A DNA stretch of 64,000 nt from Rhodopirellula bahusiensis (GCF_002727185.1 NZ_NIZW01000009.1:1-64000), one strand, 5' to 3'. Shown: positions 47,831-58,270, numbered from the stretch's first letter. A program made the numbers and translations. The notes: a model not told the origin generated them from the letters alone.

Positions 47831-48913
47831 ATGCCATCTTCCAAACAGTTCCCCGAAATCGAACCTGGACCCGGCGAGCGGCTGAACACCGAGATGGTCA
47901 TTTCGGAATCTTACAGCAGTCGTGAGATCACAATTCCTCTTCACATTCGCCGGGGCCTTCAAGATGGTCCACGCGTATTCGTCACCGCCGCGTTGCACGG
48001 GGACGAACTCAACGGAACGGGAGCCATTCGTCAATTGCTTTCCGATTCGTCTTGGGACCTGCACTCGGGAACATTGATCTTGGCGCCAGTTCTCAACATC
48101 CTTGGATACGAACGTCACTCGCGATACCTGCCTGACCGTCGCGACTTGAACCGTTGTTTCCCTGGATCAAAAACGGGCAGCATGTCGTCACGAATGGCCC
48201 GAACCATCTTTGATCAATTGATCGAACCCTGTGACTACGGAATTGACCTGCACACCGCAGCCGTGCGTCGCACCAACTACCCGAATGCTCGAGCTGATCT
48301 AAGCAATCCAAAGTGCGCTGAGATGGCCGAAGCTTTTGGAGCTGGCATCATTCTGGATGCTCCCGGGCCGGAATGCTCCCTCCGTCGTTCCGCGACCGAC
48401 CACGGGGTGCCAACGATCGTTGTCGAAGGCGGTGAGGTCTGGCGGATGGAATCTGCAGTCATTGACTGCATGACTCGCGGGGTTCTCAATGTGCTCCGCA
48501 AACTTCAGATGGTCGATGGCGAAATTGATGTTCCGATCAAGCAGACCGTGATCAGTCACACGAAATGGATCCGGGCCGAACGAGGTGGACTGATGCAAAT
48601 GCATGTCGCACCCGGAGAAACGGTCAAAAAAGACCAAGCCCTGGCAACGAACTGCAGTTTGCTCAACGAAGGCCAGAACCAATTGCTCGCACCATTTTCA
48701 GGCGTGGTGCTTGGCGCCAGCACACTGCCATCTGTCAAACCCGGAGAGCCCGTCGTTCACATCGGCAAACTCGGAACTCGCAAACAGACAAACGCCTACG
48801 AAAAACGTTCGGGGAACGATTCCATCCAACAAGATGCAATCGAGCAATTCTCATCAAGCGTCCACGTCACGGCTCCAGAACCAATCACTGATTTCGATGA
48901 CGTCGATTCGTGA
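47831..48913 (+). CDS. Succinylglutamate desuccinylase/aspartoacylase family zinc hydrolase
   Basis: The 360-residue product carries the M14-like zinc site: TAALHGDELNGTGAIRQLL (HxxE ligands), DRRDLNRCFPG, and YGIDLHTAAVRRTNYPN with the third His. The C-terminal region (RAERGGLMQMHVAPGETVKK, SGVVLGASTLPSVKPGEPV) is a barrel-like domain usual in this family. Members cleave acyl groups from amino acids; many are encoded next to RimK ligases, which is not the case here. The ATG at 47831 was chosen; the frame is open upstream to 47708 without a better start. Confidence 0.88.
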   Translation: MPSSKQFPEIEPGPGERLNTEMVISESYSSREITIPLHIRRGLQDGPRVFVTAALHGDELNGTGAIRQLLSDSSWDLHSGTLILAPVLNILGYERHSRYLPDRRDLNRCFPGSKTGSMSSRMARTIFDQLIEPCDYGIDLHTAAVRRTNYPNARADLSNPKCAEMAEAFGAGIILDAPGPECSLRRSATDHGVPTIVVEGGEVWRMESAVIDCMTRGVLNVLRKLQMVDGEIDVPIKQTVISHTKWIRAERGGLMQMHVAPGETVKKDQALATNCSLLNEGQNQLLAPFSGVVLGASTLPSVKPGEPVVHIGKLGTRKQTNAYEKRSGNDSIQQDAIEQFSSSVHVTAPEPITDFDDVDS

Positions 48914-49015
48914 TTGAATCCTTCGTTCTTTCCGCTCGGAACACTTGCGTCAATAGTATGTTGCCCGCGAGCGTCAAAGGTAGACCGACTCTGCCTGATT
49001 TCCTCGAACATGTTG

Positions 49016-49071
49016 GCCGTTTGGGCGTTCGCCCCGGTTTTGCGCCGGAACCGTGGCTAACGCCAAGCGGC
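49016..49071. repeat. Palindromic repeat, module E
   Basis: GCCGTTTGGGCGTTCGCCCC and the downstream CCGTGGCTAACGCCAAGCGG are imperfect inverted arms of about 23 bases around a GC-rich loop. A half-copy (AGCCGATTGGCGTTCGCC) is at about 43697-43714. It lies in the 188-base gap between converging genes and may act as a bidirectional transcription block. Confidence 0.7.
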
Positions 49072-49101
49072 TGACATACCCGATGTCACCGGCCCACCCG
49101 C

Positions 49102-50490
49102 TTAGAACCAGATTTCGCTCAGCTCGCCCGATTCGAGTTCGTTGGCGTAGCTGAGGTAGTAGTTTCGGTTAGGGGCGTTGTATTCCTGGGCCGCCAGACC
49201 TCGCAGTGCAGCGATCTTGACTTTGCGAGCAAGTGGTCGGTCGGCGCCATCGAGCCATTTCATATGGTCGGAAAGTTCCAACGCCCACTGGTAGTCTTGC
49301 TTGTCCAAAGCAGCCTGCATTTGCTGAGACAGTTGCTGCGTGCCGCCGGCAAGCTCGGCGATCTTTTGGGCTTTGATTTTGGGTTCCAATGGATTCAGTG
49401 TCGTTGGGTTTCCATCGAACCAACCGAGCAGTCCCGAGTAAATTGCACGTGTGGCGTGCGGGACCGAACCGTAGAACTCGATCAGGTACGGTTCGTCTCT
49501 CAGGTCGGCAGGCAGTTTGACCTCATGAGCGATCTGGTCGGGTCCCTTTCCCGCATTGATTCCGCGAACGGTTTGGTCGTACACGCTGCGGATCGCTCGG
49601 CTGTAATCCGTCAATGCGGTCACGGCAGCTTCGGCGTCCAAGATCGGCATCGTGTGCCCAGGAACCAGATGGCTCGGCCGGAACTCAGCCATCTTCGCGA
49701 CGCTTTCGGACCAGCTCCGCACGTCTCGATAGGCCGTTCCGCGAATCGCGTAGAGGTTTGGGAACGAACTGTAGAAGTTGTCACCAGAGAACAAGACTTT
49801 CCCCTCGGGCAACCAAATGAACATCGCATCGTCGGTTTCACCAGGAGCGACGTGCATCTCAAGCTTGATGCCAGCAATCGTCGTCTTCAATCCGTCGTCT
49901 GGGACTTGGATCGTCGGCGGTACAAAACCGTTTCCACCGTCGTGATCAGCGGTCAGCGCCGGGGCGACGCCGCGATTCGTGCTCTCCATGGGCGAGAGCT
50001 TCCGTCCGAATTGACGCACGTTCCGTTTTTGCTTGACCGGTCCAGCGGCTTTGGTCGTGCCTTCGGCCGATCCGAAGTTTTCGGTCCCGTAAATGTCTGG
50101 CATTTCTTCGCCAACAAATGCACTCGCGCCGCCGATATGGTCGCCATGACTGTGGGTGTAGATGATTGCTTTGACAGGCTTGTCGCTGTGAACGCGGAGA
50201 GCTTCGAAAGCCTCCTTGGCGCTCTGAGGTCCTTTCAACGTGTCGATGATGATGACTCCGTCCTTGCCAACAATCATCGACGTGTTCGCGCCGTGAAATC
50301 CAACGGCGGTGAAAACGTTGTCCGTGACTTGGACGACACCTTTCTGAAACTGCTGCTGTTGCGAATTCAGCATTTTCAACGCCGTCTGCGGATCAACTTG
50401 GGTGTCGCTGTGGGCGATTCCTGGCGAGACGATTGCTGGCGCGACAAAGGATGCGAACACCAGAGCGATTGATTTGAGTGGGATCGACAT
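49102..50490 (-). CDS. Alkylsulfatase-like metallo-beta-lactamase hydrolase
   Basis: A signal peptide (LKSIALVFASFVAPAIVSPGIAHS) is followed by the MBL-fold core with IIYTHSHGDHIGGASAFVG near residue 118, giving the HxHxDH zinc motif, and FSGDNFYSSFPNLYAIRGT and LVPGHTMPI. The C-terminal half carries the alkylsulfatase dimerisation region (YSGLLGWFDGNPTTLNPLEP). It resembles SdsA1 or Bds1-type enzymes that hydrolyse primary alkyl sulfates such as SDS; the sulfated substrate here is unknown. The ATG at 50490 was chosen because it puts the signal at the N-terminus. It is exported. Confidence 0.88.
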   Translation of the reverse strand: MSIPLKSIALVFASFVAPAIVSPGIAHSDTQVDPQTALKMLNSQQQQFQKGVVQVTDNVFTAVGFHGANTSMIVGKDGVIIIDTLKGPQSAKEAFEALRVHSDKPVKAIIYTHSHGDHIGGASAFVGEEMPDIYGTENFGSAEGTTKAAGPVKQKRNVRQFGRKLSPMESTNRGVAPALTADHDGGNGFVPPTIQVPDDGLKTTIAGIKLEMHVAPGETDDAMFIWLPEGKVLFSGDNFYSSFPNLYAIRGTAYRDVRSWSESVAKMAEFRPSHLVPGHTMPILDAEAAVTALTDYSRAIRSVYDQTVRGINAGKGPDQIAHEVKLPADLRDEPYLIEFYGSVPHATRAIYSGLLGWFDGNPTTLNPLEPKIKAQKIAELAGGTQQLSQQMQAALDKQDYQWALELSDHMKWLDGADRPLARKVKIAALRGLAAQEYNAPNRNYYLSYANELESGELSEIWF

Positions 50491-50608
50491 GTGGTACGTT
50501 CCTCGGATGAAGGGCTGGTTCTGCTTGGCGAAGTGGTTTTGTCGGTGCGGTGCGAACCATCCGGTGAGCAATCCGAGGGCCCGCGTCCTTGTGGTCGTCA
50601 GGGGACGA

Positions 50609-51466
50609 TCATGCGAGCGAGTGCGACTTCAAAGAATCGAAATACGCTTCCCAGCTCTGGTGCTCGCGGCCGGCTGCCTCAACAAAGTGGCTTTCGTTGT
50701 CCACCGCACCGGTGCGAATGCCTTCGTAGATGCCAGCGATGATGTTGCCCAGGAATTCGCCAAGTTCTTGCGTGCGGTCGTCGCGATATTCTTCGACGGA
50801 CATGGAACGAAAGGTAAGTTGGGTTCCAAACGCGTCGTTCAAGGAGTCCGTCAATTGCTGTTGAGTGATCGCGTCACCGTGCAGGTTGTAAGTGTGCCCG
50901 TTGTGTTTTGATTCCGTCAACATTTTCGCATAGGCAAACGCGAGTTCAGGACGCGTTGTGTACCCGCATTTTCCATCCCCGGCGCAGCTTGCGATCTCGC
51001 CTCGTTGTTGGTAATTGTCGATGTATTCCACGTCGGGCTCGATGTAGATGCCGTTGCGACCGATCACCCAATCCAGACCACTTTCACGGATGTCCGTTTC
51101 GGTTTGCCGGTTGCTTTGCACCACGGGTGAGAACGCAGTGCCGTCCTCCGCACCTTGAATGCTGGTGTAAACGATCTTGCGGACACCCGCCTGCTTGGCC
51201 GCTTCGATGACGTTGCGTTGTTGTTCGATGCGTTTCTCGGGAGCATCCATTCCGGACACCAGCAAGACGTGGTCGATGCCTTCGAGCGAGCTGGCAAGGT
51301 CGGATCGCGAGTTGTAATCGCCCGGTCGGATTTCAATCCCGAGCGAGCGGGCTTTGCTGGGAGTCCGAGCCAGTCCGATGACGTTTTCCTGGCCCACGAT
51401 TGGAAGCGCTGCGTTGACTACTGCGCCACCCAGGTGGCCGCTGGCGGAAGTGATTGCGACTTTCAT
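50609..51466 (-). CDS. NmrA-like NAD(P)-binding SDR
   Basis: The 285-residue protein begins MKVAITSASGHLGGAVVNAAL, the atypical SDR Gly-rich loop, and continues with GIDHVLLVSGMD, VRKIVYTSIQGAED and WVIGRNGIYIEPDVEYIDNY. There is no Tyr-xxx-Lys catalytic pair in the classical place, as in NmrA/HSCARG-like redox sensors or NAD(P)H:quinone oxidoreductase QOR2. It is divergent from the MarR gene and may be regulated by it. The ATG at 51466 was preferred over upstream codons. Confidence 0.87.
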   Translation of the reverse strand: MKVAITSASGHLGGAVVNAALPIVGQENVIGLARTPSKARSLGIEIRPGDYNSRSDLASSLEGIDHVLLVSGMDAPEKRIEQQRNVIEAAKQAGVRKIVYTSIQGAEDGTAFSPVVQSNRQTETDIRESGLDWVIGRNGIYIEPDVEYIDNYQQRGEIASCAGDGKCGYTTRPELAFAYAKMLTESKHNGHTYNLHGDAITQQQLTDSLNDAFGTQLTFRSMSVEEYRDDRTQELGEFLGNIIAGIYEGIRTGAVDNESHFVEAAGREHQSWEAYFDSLKSHSLA

Positions 51467-51630
51467 GATCGAATTCCTCGTCGGTGGGGGATGGCGAATT
51501 GCATCGTCGTGCGACTGGGAAAACTTGTCCCGTGCCGCCGTTAAGTGTATGATGCACATAAAGGCAATGCAACCGCCGCCAAATGGCGGCGTTTCGTTGC
51601 TTTTCAGTGCGACTACCTATGAGAGCATTC

Positions 51631-52071
51631 ATGTCAAAACCTGAGCGACCCGGCTTTTTGATCAGTCGACTCGCCTACCTCTTCCGCGCACGAATCGAAT
51701 CGGTGCTGGCGGAAAATGGTTCCACGCTGTCCCCCGAAGAATCCGCCTTGCTGATGGTCTTGGTGGAGTCAGAGCAACCGCTGCGCCGTGGAGAATTCGC
51801 GGAGATCATGTTGCGAGACAAGACCACCATCACGCGTCAGCTTGATGGGCTGGAGGCGAAGGGGCTGGTGCGAAGAAAACCGGATCCATCCGACGCTCGT
51901 GCGGTTCTGATATCACCGAGTCCGAAGGGAACTCGCCAGATCAAGAAACTGCTGCCGCACTTTCAAACGCTTCGAGAGAGCCTTCAGGACGGGCTGACGG
52001 CGGAAGAGTGGGCGACCGGGATGAAAGTCATGCGTCAGATGAAAGACAATCTGATCGCAATCGAATCGTAA
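51631..52071 (+). CDS. MarR family transcriptional regulator
   Basis: The 146-residue product has the MarR winged helix: helix pair LISRLAYLFRARIESVLA, recognition region LRRGEFAEIMLRDKTTITRQLDGLEAKGLVRRKPDPSDARAV (written here in two parts, up to and after LDGL), with the wing DPSDARAVLISPSPKG, and a dimerisation helix at the end. MarR proteins usually repress a divergent neighbour and respond to phenolics or oxidants. The neighbour 165 bases away on the other strand is the NmrA-like gene. A hairpin follows the stop. Confidence 0.88.
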   Translation: MSKPERPGFLISRLAYLFRARIESVLAENGSTLSPEESALLMVLVESEQPLRRGEFAEIMLRDKTTITRQLDGLEAKGLVRRKPDPSDARAVLISPSPKGTRQIKKLLPHFQTLRESLQDGLTAEEWATGMKVMRQMKDNLIAIES

Positions 52072-52076
52072 GACTT

Positions 52077-52106
52077 GTGCGAACCGAAGTGACTCCAGGT
52101 TCGCAC
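52077..52106 (+). other. Hairpin just after the MarR gene
   Basis: GTGCGAACC and GGTTCGCAC form a perfect 9-bp stem with a 12-base loop starting six bases after the MarR stop. There is no T-run, so it is not a classical intrinsic terminator; it may protect the mRNA end or belong to the repeat families. Confidence 0.5.
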
Positions 52107-52130
52107 GATGTGACCTTCCTCGATCAGGAC

Positions 52131-52270
52131 GTCGTGCCGCTTCCCATGCTCGGCCCCCTCCCTCACGTACGCCTGAACGGCGTCACTCGACCTCCCAAAA
52201 ACTTCGTTCGGGAGAGGTTCTCAATTGCTGAAACCCGCTAAAGCGCCGCCTCGATCAACTGCACGACCTC
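52131..52270. repeat. Fragment related to the module D nested repeat
   Basis: CTCGGCCCCCTCCCTCACGT, ACTCGACCTCCCAAAAACTT and AACTGCACGACCTCGATC share their order and motifs with the inner and right arms of the module D element at 12002-12218. The opposing outer arm is missing or degenerate, so this is a decayed copy. It fills the gap between the converging MarR and SDR genes. Confidence 0.5.
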
Positions 52271-52272
52271 GA

Positions 52273-53061
52273 TCAAGCGATCGTGGGGACGATGCCGCCG
52301 TCGCTTCGCAGAGCAGCGCCGTTGATCGCTGAGGACAGTGGGCTGGCGACAAACGCGACCAAGTTCGCAATCTCTTCTGGCTCGATCAAACGCTGGATCA
52401 AGGAGGTCGGCCGGTTCTCTTGCATGAACCGTTTCTCTGCGGATTCGAAGGGTTCGCCAGGGAACAGATTGCCCACAAAGTCACGCACGCCGGGAGTTGC
52501 GGTGGAACCTGGCAGCACAGAGTTGACGGTCACCTTGGTGCCTTGAGTCAACTGAGCCAGGCTTCGCGAAAGTGCGAGTTGGGCGGTCTTGGTCATCGCG
52601 TAGTGAGGCATTTCTGGTGATGGAACCAGTCCTGACTCGCTGCTGATGAACACGATCCGTCCCGAGTTTTGGTCGAGCATTTGTTTGAGGTAGTGACGTG
52701 CGAGTCGCACGCCGCTCATCACGTTGACCTCAAAGATTTCATTCCATTGCTCGTCCGTCAGATCGAAGAAGTCAACCGCTTCAAAGACGCCAAGGTTGTT
52801 GATCAGGATATCGACCTGGGGATGTTCTTCAATCGTCTTGGCGATCCCGTCGGTAGTGCCATTGTCGGCGACCAACCCCACCAGTTTTGCCTCCGGGAGT
52901 TCTTTGCGAATTTCACCGATCGCCTTTTCAACGCTTGCTTCGCTGCGAGCATTGATGATCGTCGTCGCACCGTCAGCTGCGATGCGTTTCGCGATTGCCA
53001 TCCCGATTCCGCCCGAGGATGCGGTGATCAGTGCGGTTTTGTCGTTCAGTCGTAGGTCCAT
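52273..53061 (-). CDS. Short-chain dehydrogenase/reductase
   Basis: This is a classical SDR of 262 residues: [20 protein letters not shown] (TGxxxGxG-like, with the first Gly changed to Ala-Ser), [17 protein letters not shown] (NNAG-like), SSESG with the catalytic Ser, and [13 protein letters not shown] with the YxxxK pair. The C-terminal GGIVPTIA is short. The substrate is not identifiable. It is the last of a run of oxidoreductase-like genes around a MarR regulator. Confidence 0.9.
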   Translation of the reverse strand: MDLRLNDKTALITASSGGIGMAIAKRIAADGATTIINARSEASVEKAIGEIRKELPEAKLVGLVADNGTTDGIAKTIEEHPQVDILINNLGVFEAVDFFDLTDEQWNEIFEVNVMSGVRLARHYLKQMLDQNSGRIVFISSESGLVPSPEMPHYAMTKTAQLALSRSLAQLTQGTKVTVNSVLPGSTATPGVRDFVGNLFPGEPFESAEKRFMQENRPTSLIQRLIEPEEIANLVAFVASPLSSAINGAALRSDGGIVPTIA

Positions 53062-53405
53062 GAGTCTGCTTCTTTTCGTTTCATAGCTTCGGTTAGGTGA
53101 CTCGAGTCACCTGTCAACGTGAGATGTTCGTTCAGCATGGACGTCCGCACGGTGTTCGCCATCCGGCTCGCACAAACAACTACGCGTGCGTCACAACCCG
53201 CCACATAGCAAAACGGTAGCCGGATTCGCCAAGAATTCGGACGCTCACCGCTTCGCATTCGTCGTAGGATTGCCGTGCTTCCAAGAAGAGATTTGAGATT
53301 TCTCTACAATCCTTGATGGAAATGTCAGCCGGACGACGCACTGATGTTCATCACAAATTCCAAGCCCAAGTGACGGGCTGACATCTATGGATTACGTAGA
53401 AGCAC
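53062..53405. repeat. Intergenic region with a degenerate B-A repeat junction (53187-53241)
   Basis: Within this 344-base gap, GGTAGCCGGATTCGCCAAGA from 53215 is the left arm of module A, and the 25 bases before it (GCGTCACAACCCGCCACATA) correspond to the junction between modules B and A of the 61.1-61.7 kb array (CCGTCACAACCAGCCACGTT). The right arm is missing, so this is a truncated copy. The remaining part before the kinase start has no feature I recognise. Confidence 0.65.
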
Positions 53406-55613
53406 ATGAAAACGGAAGAGTCAATCTTTGTCGATGCCATCGAGCGGCCTGCTGAGGAAAGGATTGCGTTCATTCAACAGGAATGTGGCGAAAATGAGGC
53501 CTTGCGCCGGCGAGTGGAAGCTCTGGTGGCGGCGCATGAGAAAGAAGACGGATTCCTCGATTTCGATCCCGCTGAGACCACGGACACGACGTGGAGCGTA
53601 GACGTCGGGCAAGACATTGGTCCCTATCGACTGCTACAGAAGCTGGGGAAAGGCGGGTTCGGCGTGGTCTTCATGGCCGAACAACGGCACCCGATTCGAC
53701 GCAAAGTCGCTCTGAAAGTCATCAAGCCGGGGATGGATTCGAAGGTCGTCGTGGCGCGCTTTGAAGCCGAGCGGCAAGCTCTCGCGATGATGGACCATCC
53801 AAACATCGCGCGAGTGTTTGATGGCGGAGCGATCGCGGCGGGCGATCGGCCTTACTTCGTGATGGAGTTGGTCAAAGGCGTTCCGATCACGGAGTTCTGC
53901 GATGCAAATTCATTGTCCACTGCGGAGCGGTTGCGGTTGTTCATTTCGGTTTGCAACGCGGTTCATCACGCACACCAAAAAGGCATCATTCACCGCGATA
54001 TCAAACCGTCCAACGTGATGGTCACGCTGCACGACGGCCAACCCGTGGTCAAGGTGATCGACTTCGGCGTCGCCAAAGCACTGCATCAACGACTGACAGA
54101 AAAAACGTTGTTCACGCAGTACGGGATGATGGTCGGCACGCCCCAATACATGAGCCCCGAGCAGGCGGAGATCAGCGGTCTGGACGTCGACACTCGCAGC
54201 GACGTGTACTCGCTCGCTGTGTTGCTGTACGAGTTGATGACGGGAACGACGCCGTTGCAGACGGAATCTCTGCGCGAAGCCGGGTACCAAGAACTGCAGC
54301 GAATGATTCGCGAGGAAGAGGCGGTGAAACCAAGCCAACGCCTCAGCTCGTCAGGGCAAAAGTTGACCGTGCTGGCGAAGCATCGAAGCATCAGCCCGGA
54401 TCGCTTGCCCCGAGAAATTCGCGGCGATTTGGACTGGATCGTGATGAAAGGGTTGGAAAAGGATCGCCGCCGACGATACGACTCCGCCAACGATTTCGCG
54501 ACCGATATTCAACGTGCACTCGATCAAGAACCCGTCAACGCGGGACCGCCGTCGCTGGTTTATCGCTCGAAGAAATTTGTGGTCCGCAACCGAAGTCGGG
54601 TTGGCTTTGCAGTGGCGGCAGCCACCGTTCTCGCGGTCGCTGCATTCGCGTTTGGTGCGCATCAATACCAAACGCTGGCGGTGCAGCAACAGGATGAAGC
54701 TCGTTTGATCAATGCGGTGGATGAAGCGACCTCCGCAATGGTTGCGGTCGTCGACGCGTCTCCCGCCGATGAGCGTTGGGCGAGCACCGATTTCCTGGTT
54801 TCTCGCGTGCAGGATTTGGTCAGCGAATCCAACGCGGGAAGACCGACGTTGAATCGGGCAACGTCGTTTCTCGATCGCTATGAAGCCGCTCGTCGCGACC
54901 GAATGTTCGCTCTCGCGATGGAAGACGTGCTGATCGAACGAGGCACGAATCGTGATCTCGAAAGCTGGGAAATGATGGAGCAAGAACTGCGTCGGATCCT
55001 GCGAGCACGCGGGTATGACGTCGATGTGCTGGATCCAGAGGTGATGGGGCAACAAGTCCATCAGGATCGCGCCAACGTTTTTGTCACCGATGCGTTGGAG
55101 CTTTGGATTTCCACCCGCAATCATCTGGCGGAACTGGGAGGCGAGGAATTGACGTCGGATGAACTGCAGGCGTGGACCGAGGCGATGTGCGTCGCGGATC
55201 CCGACCCGTTGCGAATCGCGATTCGCAAGGTGATCTACGCAACTCAACCACCCAGTAAATCAGAATTGGAACACGTGGTGGAGCAATGTGACTTGGCGGC
55301 GAAATGCCCGCGGAAACTGTCTTGGTTGGCTGAGTCGTTCAAAATGTTGGGGGATCGGGAAAGGGCCGACGAGATTCAGCGTTTTGCGTTGATGCAGCAT
55401 CCCAGCGACTTGATGTTGAATTTCGACTACGCGACAACGCTGATGAATGAAGAACAATGGAACCTGGCGATTCGATACTACATGCGATGCACCGCAATTC
55501 GTCCGCAGGTTCCTGGTGTCTGGACTGGATTGGCAGAAGCCTATCGACGCAACGGCGAATTGGGAGCGGCCGAGAATGCCGTGAAAATCGCGATAGAATT
55601 GGAACGCAGTTAA
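53406..55613 (+). CDS. Membrane Ser/Thr protein kinase with TPR region
   Basis: The 735 residues begin with an acidic helical N-terminus, then a kinase domain (about 74-360) with [37 protein letters not shown] near 198 and [12 protein letters not shown], all consistent with activity. A transmembrane helix ([20 protein letters not shown]) lies near residue 400. The C-terminal half is helical and ends with two tetratricopeptide-like units ([40 protein letters not shown]). An ECF sigma gene starts 85 bases later on the same strand, so the kinase may regulate that sigma factor, a pairing well known in planctomycetes. Confidence 0.92.
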   Translation: MKTEESIFVDAIERPAEERIAFIQQECGENEALRRRVEALVAAHEKEDGFLDFDPAETTDTTWSVDVGQDIGPYRLLQKLGKGGFGVVFMAEQRHPIRRKVALKVIKPGMDSKVVVARFEAERQALAMMDHPNIARVFDGGAIAAGDRPYFVMELVKGVPITEFCDANSLSTAERLRLFISVCNAVHHAHQKGIIHRDIKPSNVMVTLHDGQPVVKVIDFGVAKALHQRLTEKTLFTQYGMMVGTPQYMSPEQAEISGLDVDTRSDVYSLAVLLYELMTGTTPLQTESLREAGYQELQRMIREEEAVKPSQRLSSSGQKLTVLAKHRSISPDRLPREIRGDLDWIVMKGLEKDRRRRYDSANDFATDIQRALDQEPVNAGPPSLVYRSKKFVVRNRSRVGFAVAAATVLAVAAFAFGAHQYQTLAVQQQDEARLINAVDEATSAMVAVVDASPADERWASTDFLVSRVQDLVSESNAGRPTLNRATSFLDRYEAARRDRMFALAMEDVLIERGTNRDLESWEMMEQELRRILRARGYDVDVLDPEVMGQQVHQDRANVFVTDALELWISTRNHLAELGGEELTSDELQAWTEAMCVADPDPLRIAIRKVIYATQPPSKSELEHVVEQCDLAAKCPRKLSWLAESFKMLGDRERADEIQRFALMQHPSDLMLNFDYATTLMNEEQWNLAIRYYMRCTAIRPQVPGVWTGLAEAYRRNGELGAAENAVKIAIELERS

Positions 55614-55697
55614 AATGCGGAGCTCGCGGTCATTCATCATGTTAAACAAGGTGAATAGAATGCTTGGCCGCCGGTTTCCCACAGACGCGAGGGTTCC

Positions 55698-56255
55698 TTG
55701 AAACAGCTCACTGAAATTCTCGACGCGCTCGATTCAGGAGACACCGCCGCAGCGAGGGATCTGTTGCCGCTCGTGTACGACGAACTTCGCCGTTTGGCTG
55801 CTGCGAAGTTGAGCCATGAACGGCCGGACCATTCGCTGCAAGCAACCGCGTTGGTGCATGAGGCTTGGATGAGAGTGGCCGGCGACGGTCGCGACGACCA
55901 ACGAAAGTGGAATTCGCGTGGTCATTTCTTTGGTGCCGCTGCGGAGGCGATGCGCCGAATCTTGATCGACCACGCCCGTGCGGCTCAGGCCGAAAAACGC
56001 GGTGGCGGACGTGCCAAGATCGAACTCGATACATGGAACCATCCCGCCGCCTCGCAGCCCGAGAAGCTGATCGCATTGGACGATGCGTTGGCCAAACTTC
56101 AGGAGCTCGATCCGGTCAAAGCGGAGTTGGTCAAACTGCGGTTCTTCGCCGGCTTGACCAATCAGAAAGCCGCCGCCGCACTGGAAATCTCGACGGCGAC
56201 AGCCGAGCGTTACTGGGCCTACGCTCGAGCGTGGCTGCAAACGGAAATGCAGTAA
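55698..56255 (+). CDS. ECF-type RNA polymerase sigma factor
   Basis: The 185-residue protein of the planctomycete sigma-70 ECF (PF07638-like) type has region 2 ([52 protein letters not shown]) and region 4 ([31 protein letters not shown]). It starts at a TTG at 55698 preceded by GAGGG. No anti-sigma factor is adjacent; the kinase gene just upstream is the likely controller. ECF factors direct RNA polymerase to stress or envelope promoters; the regulon is unknown. Confidence 0.9.
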   Translation: MKQLTEILDALDSGDTAAARDLLPLVYDELRRLAAAKLSHERPDHSLQATALVHEAWMRVAGDGRDDQRKWNSRGHFFGAAAEAMRRILIDHARAAQAEKRGGGRAKIELDTWNHPAASQPEKLIALDDALAKLQELDPVKAELVKLRFFAGLTNQKAAAALEISTATAERYWAYARAWLQTEMQ

Positions 56256-56521
56256 AACGCTCGAACGCCAGCATCTTCTTGGGCGATTTGCGAACCCAAG
56301 GCAGATCGGTTTTGCGCAAGCACCTCGCTGTTGCGTTTAGCCTGTTCCGCCTGGCAACAGCCACGGGAAGCAGTTGCGATTCTCTTGCGCCGGAGGTCTG
56401 TCCCGTGATTTGCGGGCCAAATGGCGATTTTGATTTTCTTTGAGTTTTCTTGATGGAGTTGGGGCTGAGCCTACGCACTGGAGTGCAAACCCAGCCCACA
56501 AATCCTTTTGGAGAAAGCCTG

Positions 56522-57418
56522 ATGTCCATTTTTCGTCATTCAAAGAACGTCGCTGCCTGCCTGTCGTTCACCTTCGTGTCTTTGGCACCTTTGTTTGCTT
56601 GGTCCATCGAGCCGATTGTGTCATCCAAAGTGACAACCCCGTCGAACACGACCACCGAAGTGGTGCTGGCGTCGGAAGTCCAGTGGCAATCACTCAATCC
56701 GCTGCGTGGTGACCAGGCACCTCAAGCAGGAACGCTTTGGGGCGACCAAAACAAAGACGAATCGTCAGGGTTCCTGGTCAAGTTCCGCGATGGATTTTCG
56801 TCGCCGCCACACATTCACAACATCACCTATCGAGGCGTCGTCATTGGCGGTGGGTTGTTCAACGACGATCCCAGTGCCGAACCCATGTGGATGCCCGCCG
56901 GTTCGTATTGGATGCAACCGGCAGGGGAAGTCCACATCACTGCGGCCCGTGGTGCCAGCATCGCTTTCTTGGAAATTCAATCGGGCCCGTATCTTGTGAT
57001 GCCGCCCAAAGAAGCATTTGACGAAGGCGAGCGGCCGCTGAATCTCGACGCTTCCAACATGGTCTGGCTCGATTCTTCCACCACGAATTGGATTGACGCG
57101 TCGGCACAAACCATTTCTGGCGGTGGTCCGAAATTGTCTTTCCTCTGGGGCAACCCCGATGCCGGTCAAGTCAACGGAACGCTCGTCAAGCTGCCCGCAG
57201 GATTCGTTGGCAAGTTGACCAACGACAGCGAAACGTTTCGGGCGGTCGTGATCCAAGGCCAAGCCAAACTCTATGACGCAACGGCTTCCGACATCACACC
57301 GCTGACGACTGGCAGCTACTTCGGATCCAGGGGATCGGTCGAGCACACCATTTCGACAGACGAAGAAGCCCTGCTCTACATCCGCACTGAAGGCGACTTC
57401 GGAATCGTCTCCAAGTAG
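56522..57418 (+). CDS. Exported cupin-like DUF4437 protein
   Basis: After a signal peptide ([20 protein letters not shown] to AWS) two cupin-like repeats follow: [60 protein letters not shown], then the second, [20 protein letters not shown] and [14 protein letters not shown], with [20 protein letters not shown]. His residues in PHIHN, EVHIT and VEHTI are potential metal ligands. This matches DUF4437. It is followed by an SDR gene and a TauE/SafE gene on the same strand. Confidence 0.85.
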   Translation: MSIFRHSKNVAACLSFTFVSLAPLFAWSIEPIVSSKVTTPSNTTTEVVLASEVQWQSLNPLRGDQAPQAGTLWGDQNKDESSGFLVKFRDGFSSPPHIHNITYRGVVIGGGLFNDDPSAEPMWMPAGSYWMQPAGEVHITAARGASIAFLEIQSGPYLVMPPKEAFDEGERPLNLDASNMVWLDSSTTNWIDASAQTISGGGPKLSFLWGNPDAGQVNGTLVKLPAGFVGKLTNDSETFRAVVIQGQAKLYDATASDITPLTTGSYFGSRGSVEHTISTDEEALLYIRTEGDFGIVSK

Positions 57419-57466
57419 CTCCAATCGATCGTTCAATCTTTCTCCCAACCAAGACTTGTTGAAATC

Positions 57467-58270
57467 ATGACAGACAAAATACGCAATAAGACCATGTTGA
57501 TCACCGGAGCCAATCGGGGCATCGGAAGAGTGATCCTTGACGATGCCATTGAACGAGGGGCGAAGAAGGTCTACGCCGCGGTCCGCGATCCACGAACCGT
57601 TTCACCGCTCATCGAAATGCACGGGGACCGAGTCGTGCCGATTCGGCTGGATCTTGAAGAGCCGAATTCGATTGTCGAGGCAGCGGAAGTGGCGACGGAT
57701 GTCGAAATCGTGATCAACAACGCCGGCGTGATGAACATGAAGAGCTCGCTGGAGCCAGATGCGATCGAAGCTCTGCAACAGGAAATGAACATCAACGTTT
57801 ATGGATTGATGCGAGTGGCCCAAGCATTCGCGCCGGTCCTCCAGGCAAATGGCGGTGGTGTGCTCGTGCAGCTCAACAGTGTCGCATCGGTGAGAGCATC
57901 TGCCAGTTTCGCGACCTACTGCGCCTCGAAAGCGGCAGCGTACTCCATCACCCAAGGGCTGAAGGATTTGTTGGGGGAACAGGGGACTCGCGTGATCAGC
58001 GTTCATCCCGGTCCCACGCAGACGGACATGGGCTGTGCCGCCGGTTTCGGCGATTTCGCATCCTCCCCATCGCTCGTTTCCAATTCAATTTTTGATGCGA
58101 TCAACGACGGCCAGTTCCACTCGTGGGTTGGTCCGCTCGCCGAATTGGTTCGCCAACCCTACCAGCCATTTTCTGACAACGTGATCGAAGGCGACATGAA
58201 AGCCTTGCGTGAACGTGCCTTCGAAAACGAATCAACCACCGCGCATTCAATAGAAAACCTTTCACGATGA
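57467..58270 (+). CDS. Short-chain dehydrogenase/reductase
   Basis: This is a classical SDR of 267 residues: [20 protein letters not shown] (TGxxxGIG), [18 protein letters not shown] (NNAG), [11 protein letters not shown] with the catalytic Ser, and [18 protein letters not shown] with the YxxxK pair; PGPTQTDMG follows. The N-terminus resembles the fungal-type 'short-chain dehydrogenase of unknown specificity' branch. Its stop overlaps the TauE start by four bases, so it is co-translated with the transporter. Confidence 0.9.
   Translation: MTDKIRNKTMLITGANRGIGRVILDDAIERGAKKVYAAVRDPRTVSPLIEMHGDRVVPIRLDLEEPNSIVEAAEVATDVEIVINNAGVMNMKSSLEPDAIEALQQEMNINVYGLMRVAQAFAPVLQANGGGVLVQLNSVASVRASASFATYCASKAAAYSITQGLKDLLGEQGTRVISVHPGPTQTDMGCAAGFGDFASSPSLVSNSIFDAINDGQFHSWVGPLAELVRQPYQPFSDNVIEGDMKALRERAFENESTTAHSIENLSR

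Noticed and set aside
51467-51630. A MarR operator palindrome (TGTATGATGCACA)
   Set aside because: Only the three outer bases on each side pair; this is too weak to call without comparative data.
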